DNA of 64,000 nucleotides from Acanthococcus lagerstroemiae (GCA_031841125.1 CM063111.1:54187535-54251534), one strand, 5' to 3'; numbered from the stretch's first letter, positions 45,660 to 56,726 are shown. Numbers and translations are program-made. The notes: a model not told the origin generated them from the letters alone.

Positions 45660-45871
45660 CAGGGACGTACTAATAGGGGAAACTCCCCCCCCCCCTCCGT
45701 AAGAATTTTTCACTCAGCATTCGGGAAAATCCAACCCGTCAAAAGGTTTTTTTTTTGGCTTTGATACTTGGTAACTTTGAGTTGAGTCAGTTGGGACAGT
45801 TGAGTCAGTTGGGACTTCCACAATTTTGTTTCCCCCCCCCCCAGGAAAAACTCTTCGGTGGTACATTCCTG
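45660..45871. mobile_element. 212-bp hAT-like MITE nested in copy A
   Basis: The ends CAGGGACGTACTAATAGGGG and GTACATTCCTG match the element at 23317-23580. The flanks TGTCTATT (45652-45659) and TGTTTATT (45872-45879) match at seven of eight positions. The interior has GGGAAAATCCAAC and AACTTTGAGTTGAGTCAGTT motifs. The right half and its flank are also present in copy B, so this insertion predates the split of A and B. Confidence 0.78.
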
Positions 45872-46061
45872 TGTTTATTATTCATCACAGAAAAGAATAA
45901 ATGCATACGGAATGACCCTGGATACTACAATTTGAATGATTTCATCAATGACGTTTTGCAGTAGCATGTTTCATACTTTTATTCTGATTTTTACTCGTAC
46001 TTCATCTCTACGCTTATCGCTTACCTTCTAGGAAAAATCCCCGTACGCCACTGTTAATGAC

Positions 46062-46281
46062 CATTTTTCAAAAAAATTTACCAAAAATGACTAAGATTGA
46101 AGAAATGACCAAGTGGCCATTCTGCGTTTGGCTTCGACGAAGGAAAGTCCCACACGTGGCCACGAAATCCTGAAAACGTTCCACCCCCCTCGGTGAAAAT
46201 GATGCGAACTGAAATATACCGTTCTCCTGCAAACAACCACCGTGCGAATGAGAAAGCATACTCGATTAATCTTCATCCTAC
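46062..46281. other. intron sequence next to the candidate first exon
   Basis: No element or gene seen. The sequence contains the CATCCTAC donor complement at 46274-46281. Confidence 0.35.
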
Positions 46282-46587
46282 CTGCTGGACGTATTCGCTT
46301 TTCTGTTGCCGGACTCGAGTGCGAATTTTTTCCCGACCGAATCTCAGACTGCGATTCGCTTCCAAGGTCGGGGTCAGGTAATTCAAAACGAGTTGAGCGG
46401 TGCGCTTCGTCGGTAATTTGAAAAATAAATCACCCCAGTAAGCTAGTTCAACCCGCCTTGATGTATGGGTGGCTGATACCGCACCACGCCCGGCACTCGC
46501 GAAAACATTAACCAACCGTATCCCCTTTTCTTCGCCCCTTTTCCTGTATAAATATACACCCATTCTCGTCCAAGAAAATGCTCGCAC
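46282..46587 (-). CDS. candidate alternative first coding exon of the host gene
   Basis: On the minus strand an ATG opens 102 codons (MRAFSWTRMGVYLYRKRGEE .. KSEYVQQ) ending at CAG|GTAGGATG, a plausible donor in phase 0. The GoLoco exon 15 kb downstream on the same strand begins in phase 0, so direct splicing would keep frame. The peptide is basic (many R and K) and lies in GC-richer, transposon-free DNA. Against it, the protein matches nothing I recognise, a TATATTTATAC box-like sequence lies within its first codons, and no conservation can be checked. It could be a 5' UTR exon or chance. Confidence 0.3.
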
Positions 46588-47989
46588 CTTATTATAAACG
46601 GTACTTCAAGCAGATACCTTTTGGTGTGGAGTCGCGTGACTGCGCTTAATACCTATATCTCGCTTGATAGATGGTACCAATAAACGAACGATGCTTTAGT
46701 AGAGAGCCTGTTTTTATATCCGGACCACGGCGAGAGACCAGAGACGTAATCATAACGCCGAAAAAAAAATTATACCGGCATCGTATTATCTTGTAATTCG
46801 ATAATATACCATTAGGATGCGAGAGTACGGATCCCGGTAGAGGCTCCACAACTATACATATATAACAGCCTAGGTATAGGTACACTACATACACAATGTG
46901 TGTAGGCCTTATACTGTAATAAACGATGGACTCGCTAAATCATCCTCGTACTCTCGGTACCAGCAGTAAACTACTTGTATACTAGTTCGTTATCCCAGAT
47001 TATTTATTACTATCGAATTTCGGCTCGCCGCTCGAGGCCGGGGGTCGATTAGCGAAATCGGATTTCATGGTCACTAGGTAGCCTATTTACAGTGAAATTG
47101 GATAAAACAGATATCAGCGGTGGGCGCGACTTTGATAAACGATTTTTTCGCCCAGTATTTGTACAGAGTATCATTTGTGCTCCCCAAACAATTGAAAAAT
47201 TAGTCAACAAGCTGATGAAAAGGCGCCTTGAGAGATTTCAGAAATGAAATTTACGAAATTTTTGGACTCATTTTTTCTAACTTATTTATACTTGATACCT
47301 ATATTCTTAAGAGACACGAGAACACTTTTTTTTGCTTGCTCCTCGAGTTAATCCTAGAAGGGTAATTTTCACAACATAGGCAACCAAGGTTAGGCACGTA
47401 CATGGGCAATTACCAGCAAGTTATCATTTGCGTCCCGAGTAGCCGTTGTTGCATCAGTTGCGTCCCACTATCAAAATGAAAATATTCGAATTGCATCTCG
47501 CTAAAAGAAATTGAGTTGTGTGAGTTCTGTCCCGGACAATTTCCCAAAATTTGTCTTTTTTTTCCTGTTTTTAAGAAGCAATTTATCATCTTTGAAGAAA
47601 ATAAAAATATTTTGGAAAAAAATTGAGTTCAAAAAGGAAAGAAAAACAAAATGGCGAAAAATCTAATTGTTTGTCTGATTTTGATAATGATATTGTAACT
47701 AGATTCGCATCGAAAAACGCACAAAACACAGTACTAAGAACTTTTAAAGTCACTAATACACACACACGATAACAATAGCTAGATCGCTTTGAAAACGCAC
47801 AGTTTGTCGCATATAAAACTAGACTATATGGTAACGGCCAGCGGCATTTATAATGTATATCCCGGCGTTATCGGCAAAATTCCTTATCGCTTTTGTTATT
47901 GAACTTCTATTCTGCTGCGCGAAACCTGTCGATCATTCTTTGCTTATCTCGAATGTTCGGGATTATTTGCCACACTGCTTCCTCCTTAA
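46588..47989. other. intron-like sequence
   Basis: No gene or paired element ends. The left part (to about 47100) is GC-richer and could hold regulatory DNA for the candidate exon, but nothing specific is visible. The right part leads into the Gypsy fragment. Confidence 0.35.
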
Positions 47990-48697
47990 GCCTGCTCCAG
48001 ATCTTCTTCGCGGTCACCATGCCAGACTGTCAAATGATCAAGGTGCCCGACTTTGGCTCGTCAACCATCAAGCTTCCGAATCCGGTATACAACATCGTTG
48101 ATCCGCTTGAGTACAGTGTAGGGTCCTTCCCAATGACTCTGTAGCTTCGGGTTCCGTCCTCTCTTTCGCTGCAGATTGTAAAACCAGACACAGTCCCCAG
48201 CTTGGAAGCCGACCTCGTTGGCTTTGACGTTGTAGCGAGTCTTCATTCGGTCGCTGGCAATTCGTAAGTGATTTCGGACCATGCTTTTCTCTCAGTTGGC
48301 TAACAAACTCGTCCACCAGTTGCAGTTGTTGAGGTGGAGTTCCAAATTCCAAATTGCACGGTAATTGTATCTCCCGGCCAAAGACGACCGTTGCAGGAGT
48401 GTGCTACGTACTTTCACGGACGGCTGATCTGTAGGCCAACAGAAACAACGGGATGTGTTGGTCCCAGTCTCTTTAGTGCTCGGCAACAAATTGGCCAGAT
48501 ATTTCTTGAGCGTCCTGTTGAATCGCTCAACCATACCTTCGGATTGCGGATGCAGCGGAGTAGTTCTCGTCTTTCGAATTCCCAGAAGCTGACATACTTC
48601 TTCGAATAACTTGGATTCTAAGTTCCTCCCCTGGTCTGTATGTAGCTCCAGTGGGACACCATAACGTCTGATCCAATTCTCCATCAGCGTCCTGTGT
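47990..48697 (-). pseudogene. Ty3/Gypsy retrotransposon integrase fragment
   Basis: On the minus strand, WIRRYGVPLELHTDQGRN, QLLGIRKTRTTPLHPQSEGM and VERFNRTLKKYLANLL are the second and third catalytic regions of a retroelement integrase (D of HTDQG, E of SEGMVERFN). After a frameshift near 48490, ESTQ-like sequence, EFGTPPQQLQLVDEF and, in another frame, GDCVWFYNLQRKRGRNPKL and HWEGPYTVLKRINDVVY show the C-terminal GPY/F module. The upstream zinc-binding domain, polymerase and LTRs are absent. At 48697 it is cut abruptly by the interspersed repeat that begins near 48706. It is non-functional. Confidence 0.85.
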
Positions 48698-48705
48698 TGG
48701 CATCG

Positions 48706-48800
48706 GGTAATTTCTAGTTTTCAAAAAATATTTGTCGGCAAATTTTCCCTCTCTACCTCCCCCCTCCACAACTGAAATTCAAGTTTCGTCTCTGAACATC
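48706..48800. repeat. interspersed repeat, copy 2 (inverted relative to 40545)
   Basis: GTTTTCAAAAAATATTTGTC, GGCAAATTTTCC, a C-rich run and CAACTGAAATTCAAGTTTCG mirror the block at 40545-40625. It sits between the truncated Gypsy fragment and unique sequence. Confidence 0.65.
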
Positions 48801-48998
48801 GCAGTACTAACCTGGAAATTTCAGGTTCCCGACTGCTGGACGCACTTCCTCTTCACTCACCTCTCATCTCCTCGTCATGGTACGTGTGGCGGACGCAGGA
48901 AGGTGGGACGGCGGGGGGAAATGTGGAGCGCACATCACGATATTGCGTGTCATTCTTGCGCACGGGCCATGCTAATCTTCTCTGTCCTGGACAAATAA

Positions 48999-51900
48999 CA
49001 GGGTGTCCATTCTTACTCGGAAATGATTTTCCCTGACTTTTCCAGGTTTTCCGGGCCAATTTTTCCAGTTTTCCAGACCCTTCAAATACAAATTACACAT
49101 TCAAAGGGGAGGGGGGTCAAATTTTTTCGAACACCGTGAGCAGCGAATATCGTCAATCACTGTATAGTTTTTTTTTTACAACCGCGTGCTTATGAAGCTG
49201 TGGCAGAGGGAGTGTAAAAATTTAATGATGGATATGAAAACGCGCTCTATGGGGTGCAGCGTGGTGCGATCTCAATTAACGACTTCATTGATTTTTTTCC
49301 GTGAGACTTAATGCCGACCTTGAAGGGAGGGCTGGGGGGGGGTGAAAGAATGAAATTCGAAAATTGGTTTATAGGTATTCGAGGTCACTGCATTCGATGT
49401 TAGAGGTACTTTTTGGATCTTGTCCCTCCTGGTGCGACCAATGAGGTAGCAAGAGCGTAAGACAAGCAACGGTTGACTCGGATTTCACCATTTCTAATTA
49501 TAGCCACCGAATAGGGTAAAAATGCAGTTCTATTTACTCAAAGTGTTGCTAATAGAAATAACGCCGTTAAAATTTCTCAACTGAAAAAGCACAGGAGCTT
49601 AAATTTGGTCAAGCGATATTCGAAATCAGCGACACAAGACCACCCCTATTTCGATACTTCGTGCAATTTTTCGCCGGAGAAGCTGGATTCGTATTACGAC
49701 AGTGCTGTGGAAGGGGTCAGATAAAAATCTGAGGCGATATTAGAAATCAGCGACTTAGAACTTGGTTGGCTATCCTGTCCAAAAAATTGACTTTAGAATC
49801 TTGTAAAGAATTTGGAACCTGAGGAAAACTAGAGTAACCGGAATTAGCCCCTCCCTCGTGGAGCCTGAGTGATTTAAGAGGTGGGAAAATAACTAAAATT
49901 AATTCTGGAACCTAGGGGAAAAAGCTGCAGCATATCTAACGATAAATGCTATGAAAGTAAAAAGGTGGTTAGGATCTGAAAAATTATGGCACCAGGGGAG
50001 GCGGAAGAGACTTCAATTTACGAGTATCGATAGATATATCTCTCTACATACTAAAAAAGTAAAATTCGCCGCCGCCGCCACCGCCTCCGAAAGAAAAAAA
50101 AACTTACTGCGGGTGTCTACCCTGCCCCTTAATTCCTAATTTCTAGTGCGGTCACCTACCCTTGGGAGGGGGTTCATAGTCGAGGAGGGAGCTTGGGGGA
50201 AGAAGGTCGCGGTGAAGGACGAGGAGTTGTGGTGGAAGAGGGATCTCTGTACACTAAACAGTAAAAGCCACCTCCTCCTTCCCCTCCGTGGGGATAAATT
50301 CCTGGTGGCCTACCTTGTACCTTAATCTCACGTTTCACCAGAGGTACCCTACCCCGGGGGGGACTTCTCGGTGGAAAGGGAGCTCCTGGAGAGGGAGGAC
50401 GGCCACGGTGAGGAAGAGCGTCGCGGTGAGCAAGGAGGAGCATGATGGGGGAAAGAGACTGTGATGGAGGACAGCTGTGGTGGGGATAGGCAGAGACTAG
50501 CCCACCCCAGGGGGGTCCTTGGTGGCGCAGAGAGCTCCTGGATGGTACAGCGCTGTGTTGTTTTCATATAATTTTCATGGAAACTTTTTTATGTAGGGTA
50601 AGATACACTTATGTTACTAGGACATTCAGGGCCGTATTTACATATAGGCAACATAGGTACGTACCTAGGGGGCTAGATTATGGGGGATACTGCAAGCCGG
50701 CACGAGCGAAACGAGCGACGGCGGGGGTTGCGCCACGAAGCCCCCTAATAAGGTCATATATTTGAAAACAATGGACTCTTTTGTAACGCGATAATAATTA
50801 TTATGCGGTCTTTAGATTTTTTTTCAAATTTTGTGTATTGGTTACTCTTTCCCTAGAATCTCGGAAGTCCCTTTCATTCACCCTTATCTACATTTGCGAA
50901 GGAGAAGGGAGCCGAAGAAAAACCCGATGGCAGGATGTTCCAGAGGTGAATTCATTGGTTTTCAAATTTTCGTTTCATTACGACTTTCTCAAAAATTTTT
51001 TTTACAGAGGAACTAGACCGAATATTTTTTCATTTTCGCGTCTTTTTGCGCAGATTTTCAGATTCTCGCGAACAGGATGAGATGAAAACACGAAACACGA
51101 ATCAGCTGATATCGGGATAAGCGAATATGGATTGGTTCGCGTTTAGTCATATTTTTCGTGAAATAGTTCGCGAAGTCACGAAAAACGAGTGTATAGCCGC
51201 CTTAATAGAAAGGTGTAGACGCGAAACGAATACCATGAAAACGATTTCATCACACCAACACACTCTGTACTACTATTGCGATAGGAGAGGGGAGGTTGCA
51301 TTACCCATATCCTTCTCCTGTAAACAAAAAAAAAGATAAGAAAATTGCTTGAGCGAAGCGAAGGAAAAATGTTTGTAAATAAGAAAAACAAGCTACCTCG
51401 CACATAGCGAGGTAGTAAGAGGGTGTTTGCTTAAGCTGAAAAATGTTTAGCTTCCAACTTCAGGATTCTCAAATTTATCCTAAAACTGCAAAAACTTCCG
51501 GCTTCTCCGCATTCTGGTGTTGTTGCGCCAACTTCCTACACTGGTATTGATAAAACAAAACCAAACTGAAATGTTTAAGCTTTGAAGCTAATATTCAGAC
51601 ACAGTACCAACGTCTATGCGATAAAACAAATGTACGCCACGAACGCCAGAATGAGAATCTGTTGAGGTTAGCACTCTCATCTTCCACACGCCTCCGCCTT
51701 AAGACCGATCTAACGATCTAAACGCAACTGAGCTAAAATTGAACCATGAGCTGTAAACAATTCACTCTTATTTAAAGAAAAATGAAAAAGTAAAAACAAT
51801 AGGGTGCTTGCAGCGCTGCGCGCGGGCAAACACCCTAAAAAAATAGGGTAAAGTCTGTTTGAAATACTACAGAATTTCGCAGTCAAATTTTTTTACAAAA

Positions 51901-52017
51901 TTCCCTGACTTTTAGGTGAAAAATGCTGAAAATTCCAAAATTCCCTGACTTTTCCAGACGGACAAAATTCCCTGACATTTCCAGATTTTCCAGGTTTTCC
52001 AGAGAATGGACACCCTG
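48999..52017. mobile_element. 3-kb TIR element, CAGGGTGTCCATTC ends, 5-bp TSD AATAA
   Basis: The left end CAGGGTGTCCATTC is repeated inverted at the right. Both ends are followed inward by repeated phrases of the kind TTCCCTGACTTTTCCAG and GGTTTTCC. AATAA flanks both (48994-48998 and 52018-52022). The interior shows no recognisable transposase. It includes a GC-rich, purine-biased repeat (50155-50560), a CAGGGCCGTATTTACATATA segment at about 50627 that looks like another element's left end, and a pair AGGGTGTTTGC / GCAAACACCCT at about 51420 and 51825 that may bound a nested insertion. Confidence 0.78.
50155..50560. repeat. GC-rich, purine-biased diverged tandem repeat
   Basis: The phrases CTACCCTTGGGAGGGGGTTC, CTACCCCGGGGGGGACTTCT and CACCCCAGGGGGGTCCTTGG recur at about 50155, 50348 and 50500. 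Each is followed by GGAGGGAGCT or GAGAGCTCCTGGA, with GAGG/GGTG-rich filler. The proline- and serine-rich minus frames across it are translation artefacts. Confidence 0.55.
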
Positions 52018-52022
52018 AATAA

Positions 52023-52345
52023 GGTAAGAAATGAAGTACTTAGCAGAGTAGAAGGTAAAATGGATACTTGGAATTGTCTGAAGAGGAGGAGAGATAAACT
52101 AATAGGGCATAACTTAAGGCACCCAATAATAATATCTCTTCTGTTAGAAGGAAGTGCGGAAGGAAAGAATTGGGTAGATTGCCAAAGATTCCAGTATGTT
52201 CAACCGGTAAAAGAGGACATCAAAATTTGAGTTTTTTGAAAATGAAAGAACTCGCATAAGATAGGGAGAAATCGAGAGCTGCATCAAACCGGTCGTAAGA
52301 CTAATTACCTTCATATCATCATCATCATCATCATCATCATGAAAC
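52023..52345 (+). pseudogene. 3' scrap of a LINE with (ATC)n tail
   Basis: The plus translation reads KVRNEVLSRVEGKMDTWNCL, KRRRDKLIGHNLRHPIIISL and LEGSAEGKNWVDCQ, the same LINE tail as at 8700-8990. It ends with eight or nine TCA/ATC units at about 52316-52340. It is 5' truncated at the insertion point of the 3-kb TIR element and is out of frame downstream. Confidence 0.65.
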
Positions 52346-53276
52346 ATCAACTTCATATACGTAATAATGTGCTGTATATTGCATGTATGTACAAATACAA
52401 ATTTTCCCAGAAGATGAAAACGCCTGAAAAAGTTCCACTATAGACAAGTTATTTGGCAGACTTCTGTGATTCACTTCCACGTCATACAGATTTTACATAT
52501 TATACATAGAAATAGACAGGTTTTCCTGAGCGCCAAGCAATTTTCTTCCATACTCGTAGTGAGAAGTTTTCACAGGTCCCCATATAGACAGGTTTCGCTT
52601 TAGTACATTACGGTTTTGGAAATTATTATGAAACTATCCCAGACCGGGTACTGCCATTTTCCAGTCGGGTACAGCTTCCAGTTTTCTGTTTCAATACTTT
52701 TCGGGCACATTCTAGTTGTGTACTATGTATTGACCGCTTCCGGGTAGAACGGCCACCGGTCAGGGGCGGCGGTAGGATTTTGGCGTCCGTAAGTAAAATG
52801 TAAGAAGGCGCCCTATTTCAGTAAACTTTTCAGCGCTTTGGCGCCCCTCATTTGAATGAGGCGTCTGGCGGGGTAACAACAATAAGGTCGAAAGCATATT
52901 GGTCGAAAGTTGAAAGGTCGAAGCTATTTGGTCGAAAACAAAATGATCCAATATACAATATGGTCGAATGACAAATAGGTCGAAATTGAAAAAAGTTCGA
53001 ATAAAAATTAGGTCGAAATTTTTGTTACATTGTTTTGTATTATTATTTCATCCAGAATTGTAAATCAGAGAACGGGGCTGGATAATTTATATCGAATGCG
53101 TGAACATGAAAATGTACATCATGGGTTAGTCATCATATGAGCGAGTTAATATGAGTGTACTGACGTGAACGTGCATGCTGATAAGTGATCTTAAATTTTC
53201 GCTGTACTGTCTGTGCATTATGTTTCATTTTTGTTTTATTCGATTTAGAAGTGTAATGCGATGCAGATAGTGCGCA

Positions 53277-54239
53277 GTGTTTCCTTTTTTACTGTACGAT
53301 AATGAAAAGAAAAATAATCGTGTATTACTCTTTGGTACCTCTGCAAATTTACAGTTGTTGCGGAACGACCGTCACTGGTTTGCAGATGGTACATTCAAAC
53401 ATTGTCCAAGGGCTTTCCAACAAATTTTTACACTTCATTCTTTACATAATGGTCGATGTGCACCCCTCATTTTTGGTTTGCTACCAAATAAAACACGGGC
53501 TACTTATGATGAAGTTCTGGACACACTACTACGACTGAAACCAGATCTCAATCCGCAATCTATTATGACAGACTTCGAGCAAGGATTACCGAAGTCGTTT
53601 GATGCTCATTTTCCGAATACCCAACAACGCGGATGCCTTTTCCATTTCAACGCCCGTATTTACCGAGAAATACAGGCGACCGGTTTCAAAAAAAGGTATG
53701 ACACTGATTCTGAGTTTGCACTAAAGATGCGATTCCTGTCCGCATTGGCCTTTGTTCCTCCCGATGACGTGACGCGGACGTTTGAATATTTGACGGAGAC
53801 CATTCAGCATTTTCCTCCTGTAGTCAACCAAATAGTAAACTACTTTGAAGACACATGGATTGGTCAACCGCGAAGAAGAACCCGAAGGCCACCTCTGTAC
53901 CCCATCAATTTGTGGAACCAGTATGACGCGACCCTCGAAGATCTACCTCGTACCAACAATCATGCTGAGGGATGGCACAAAGGATTTGACGCATTATGTA
54001 CAAGATACCACCACTCTCTATGGGAGGTCATCGAAAATTTTTGTAGGGAACAAGGTTTAACCGAAATGATGGTCGAACAGGACTTGGCTGGAGGCCCACC
54101 TCCAGCAAAACGGAGACGCGTCACTGCTGCTCAGGACAGTCTTGCATCCATAGTCCTCCAGTATGAGGAGAAAGTGGAACGTGATGATGTGGAGGGATAC
54201 TTACGGGGCATTGCGCATAATCTAAAGTATTATTCGTGA
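53277..54239 (+). CDS. MULE transposase, N-terminally short
   Basis: The 320-aa frame contains DRHWFADGTFKHCPRAFQQI (first catalytic aspartate, about residue 35), SIMTDFEQGLPKSF (second aspartate), GCLFHFNARIYREI (the C-x-H-like region) and TNNHAEGWHKGFDALC with a conserved acidic residue. This corresponds to the MULE transposase domain of insect elements, nuclear cut-and-paste enzymes. No stop interrupts it. Relatives often carry an N-terminal FLYWCH or other zinc finger; none is visible in the 260 bp between the left TIR and this start, so the protein may be truncated or may rely on an upstream start that I cannot identify. A basic AKRRRV stretch near residue 275 could be a nuclear localisation signal. 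Confidence 0.82.
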   Translation: MFPFLLYDNEKKNNRVLLFGTSANLQLLRNDRHWFADGTFKHCPRAFQQIFTLHSLHNGRCAPLIFGLLPNKTRATYDEVLDTLLRLKPDLNPQSIMTDFEQGLPKSFDAHFPNTQQRGCLFHFNARIYREIQATGFKKRYDTDSEFALKMRFLSALAFVPPDDVTRTFEYLTETIQHFPPVVNQIVNYFEDTWIGQPRRRTRRPPLYPINLWNQYDATLEDLPRTNNHAEGWHKGFDALCTRYHHSLWEVIENFCREQGLTEMMVEQDLAGGPPPAKRRRVTAAQDSLASIVLQYEEKVERDDVEGYLRGIAHNLKYYS

Positions 54240-54337
54240 AATTGTATTTTTTAAACTTTTTATCAATATTAGAAATGTTTATACTGCTTCACCAAATTTT
54301 TCAAATTAAATTTCTGGAAAGTTTCGACCTACTTTTT

Positions 54338-56476
54338 TTTTTTTTAAATCTATACCCATGCATAGGTGGCCCCAGGCACGCCAGGAGCGTATGCATTTGA
54401 AGGAGCTGGATAGTACAGTCCAGGAAAGTGAGATGGTACAAGCTTTATATGATGGACTAGAAAGGGCTATCAAAGCCACCGTGGAAAAATTTGCGATAGC
54501 GAAGGCTTCCTTGAAAACTGACGACAAGTTGACCAGGGAAACAAAAGAGCTGATTGAGAAAAGGGATGAATTGGAGAGGAAGGAAAGGAGGACTCAAAAG
54601 GAAAAATTAGAATTCCTTTTTCTCAGGAAAAAAGTTAAACAGCAAATAAGGAAGGACGTGCACGATTTTAACACAAAGCGTATAGCAAATATTCTGGCAG
54701 AAAGATCGGTTAAAAAAGTAAAGAAAGAAATTCACTGCGATAAAAAGCTAATTCCGGGCATGCAAAATGAGCAAGTTCAAAACATACACGAGCGAAGAGG
54801 CATTGTAGAATTAGCTACGAACTTCTATAGAGAGCTCTATAGCAAGAAGAATGAGGCAAAAAAGGAGGACGTGAACAAGAACAGGTACAAGAGAGACTGT
54901 TCCGCGAAATTAATGGATTCCCATGGCTCCCAAGATTTCCCCAGATGGATTAGATAACAACACCCTCAAGAGGTAACCACTTTTATGACGAAACTTTCTA
55001 ACATAATTTTGAAAACTGAAAATGTACCAAGGCAATGGAAGGAGACTGAAATCATTCTATTGTTTAAAAAAGGAAAAAGAGAGGACATCAAAAATTACAG
55101 ACCAATCAGCCTTACTTCCAACATGGGAAAAATTTTTATGAAAATTTTGAAGGCCAGGCTATATCCGCAGCTGGATTTACAGCAAGCGGTGGAGCAGACC
55201 GGCTTCCGAAAAGACCATTCCACAATCGACCAAATTTTTACCATCACACAGCTGATTGGGAAAGCAAACGAATATAACTTCAAAATGCACCTACTTTTTA
55301 TCGACTTCGAAAAAGCATTTGATACCATTAGCCACAGCTTCTTACGGAAGGCTCTAAGAAACCAGGAAGTGTGTGAAAAAATAATTAGGATCATTCAAAA
55401 TACGTATGAAGAGGCAACAGCCTATGTCAAGACGGATAGAAAAGGAGAATGCTTCAAAATAGAAAGAGGAGTTAGGCAAGGAGACCCGTTGTCTCCGAAC
55501 CTGATCAACTGCGCCCTGGAGGAAGCTATGCGCCAACTAGAATGGGAGAATAGGGGTTTGAGAATTGACGGCGTCTACCTCAACAACTTAAGATTCGCCG
55601 ATGACATAGTACTAATCGCAAAGGATTTAGACAAATTAACCAAAAATGCTAACGAACTAATCGAGGTGTGCAAACATGCAGGACTGAGCGTCAACATGAG
55701 TAAAACTAAACTCTTGTCTAATGAGAAAGAACAGGAAGTAAACATAAGTGGCGACAATATCGAGTGGGTGCCAGAAGTTAAGTACATGGGTCAAATAATT
55801 TCGTTTGGCCAATCTAGGGGAAAAGAGCTCTCAAATAGAATAAGCGGAGGTTGGAACAACTATTGGAAACTTAAAGACATTTTTAAAAGCAAAATTTCAG
55901 TAAAAACCAAAAGTGAAGTCTGGCAGAGTTGTGTCCAATCGTCTATGGTGTATGGCGCGCAAACCTGGGCACTAACAAAAAAGAACATTCAAAGACTCAG
56001 ATCCACCCTAATGGCTATGCAACGTAGTATGTTAGGCCTTAGGAAAACGGATAGAATAGCGAACGCTACCATCAAGGAGAAAACCAAAACGAAAGACATT
56101 GGGCCGGTGGTGAAAAACCTAAAGTGGAAATACGCTGGCCATATCATGAGGCAGGGGAGTGAGAGGTGGGAGTGAAGGGTGGAAGGGTGGAGACCTTTTG
56201 GTCAAGCTAGAAGTGTAGGGAGGCCCAATACCCGTTGGAGAGACGAATTCAGAAAAAAGCTTGGACCTTTCTGGAGGAGGTATACCCTGGATAGAAAAGA
56301 TTGGAAGAAAAGGGGGGAGGCTTATGCCCAAGAGTGGGCGCGCGACAGCGGGGAGGATCGGGGGTACCCCCCGCGAACCCACGACGAGGAGGACCACTAA
56401 TAGTGATCCTAATTATACGCAAGAAGTATATTACTTTAGCTATGTATAGAACGTTGCGCAATAAAAGCTGTATTTT
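54338..56476 (+). mobile_element. 5'-truncated RTE LINE nested in the MULE right TIR
   Basis: GTTTCG(A/T)CCTACTTTTT occurs at 54321-54337 and again at 56477-56493 (17 bp, one mismatch). This is MULE TIR sequence duplicated around the LINE, so the LINE arrived later. The element has lost its endonuclease and begins within the linker before the reverse transcriptase. Its 3' end is a short UTR ending near GCAATAAAAGCTGTATTTT. Confidence 0.88.
54358..56400 (+). pseudogene. RTE reverse transcriptase, nearly intact but broken at two points
   Basis: The first frame (54358-54957) is a lysine/glutamate-rich linker ending FYRELYSKKNEAKKE. A frameshift follows, where another frame gives SPDGLDNNTLKR (the usual GPDG region). 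The main frame (54985-56175, 396 aa) carries YRPISLTSNMGKIFMKIL, QTGFRKDHSTIDQIF, LFIDFEKAFDTISH, GVRQGDPLSPNLINCALEEA and the intact catalytic LRFADDIVLIA (55594-55605 encodes FADD). After a TGA at 56173-56175 the frame continues (56179-56400) with SVGRPNTRWRDEFRKKLG and EAYAQEWA, the RTE C-terminus. It is the best preserved of the three RTE copies here. Confidence 0.88.
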
Positions 56477-56633
56477 GTTTCGTCCTACTTTTTATTCGAA
56501 CTTTTTCAAATTTCGACCTATTTGTCATTCGACCATATTGTATATTCGATCATTTTGTTTTCGACCAAATAGCTTCGACCTTTCAGCTTTCGACCAATAT
56601 GCTTTCGATCTCATTGTCGTGAATCGTCTGGCG

Positions 56634-56718
56634 CCCGTAAGCGACTATCTTCCATATCCCTATCACCACCACTGCCACCGGTTCGCGATCGAAGTGCGAC
56701 TCGCTATACCTTCCACGA
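56634..56718. other. short spacer between MULE and hAT
   Basis: Unique sequence beyond the right MULE duplication, leading to CTATCGAT. Confidence 0.4.
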
Positions 56719-56726
56719 CTATCGAT

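Larger units (their letters stand above)
44461..46053. mobile_element. non-autonomous hAT element (copy A), TSD TTAATGAC
   Basis: The ends are CAGTGGCGTGCATTCCAGGT and ..CGTACGCCACTG. TTAATGAC flanks both (44453-44460 and 46054-46061). Both subterminal regions match the element at 59942-60663 in the opposite orientation (AAAATTCCCGAGAAAATAAG on one side, CTACGCTTATCGCTTACC on the other). The 1593-bp length is due partly to a pogo-like insertion (44912-45368) and a MITE (45660-45871). Confidence 0.92.
52871..56624 (+). mobile_element. MULE DNA transposon, 9-bp TSD CGTCTGGCG, long iterated TIRs
   Basis: CGTCTGGCG flanks both ends (52862-52870 and 56625-56633). The left terminal region (to about 53015) and the right one form inverted repeats of about 140 bp, each built from spaced copies of GGTCGAAA-like words. 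The right repeat is split by an RTE LINE (54338-56476). Without it the transposon is about 1.6 kb. It carries one transposase frame at 53277-54239. A 9-bp duplication with long TIRs is the mark of Mutator-like elements. Confidence 0.9.

Noticed and set aside
50174..50567. Proline/serine-rich protein on the minus strand
   Set aside because: It is a translation of a GC-rich, purine-biased tandem repeat inside a TIR element.
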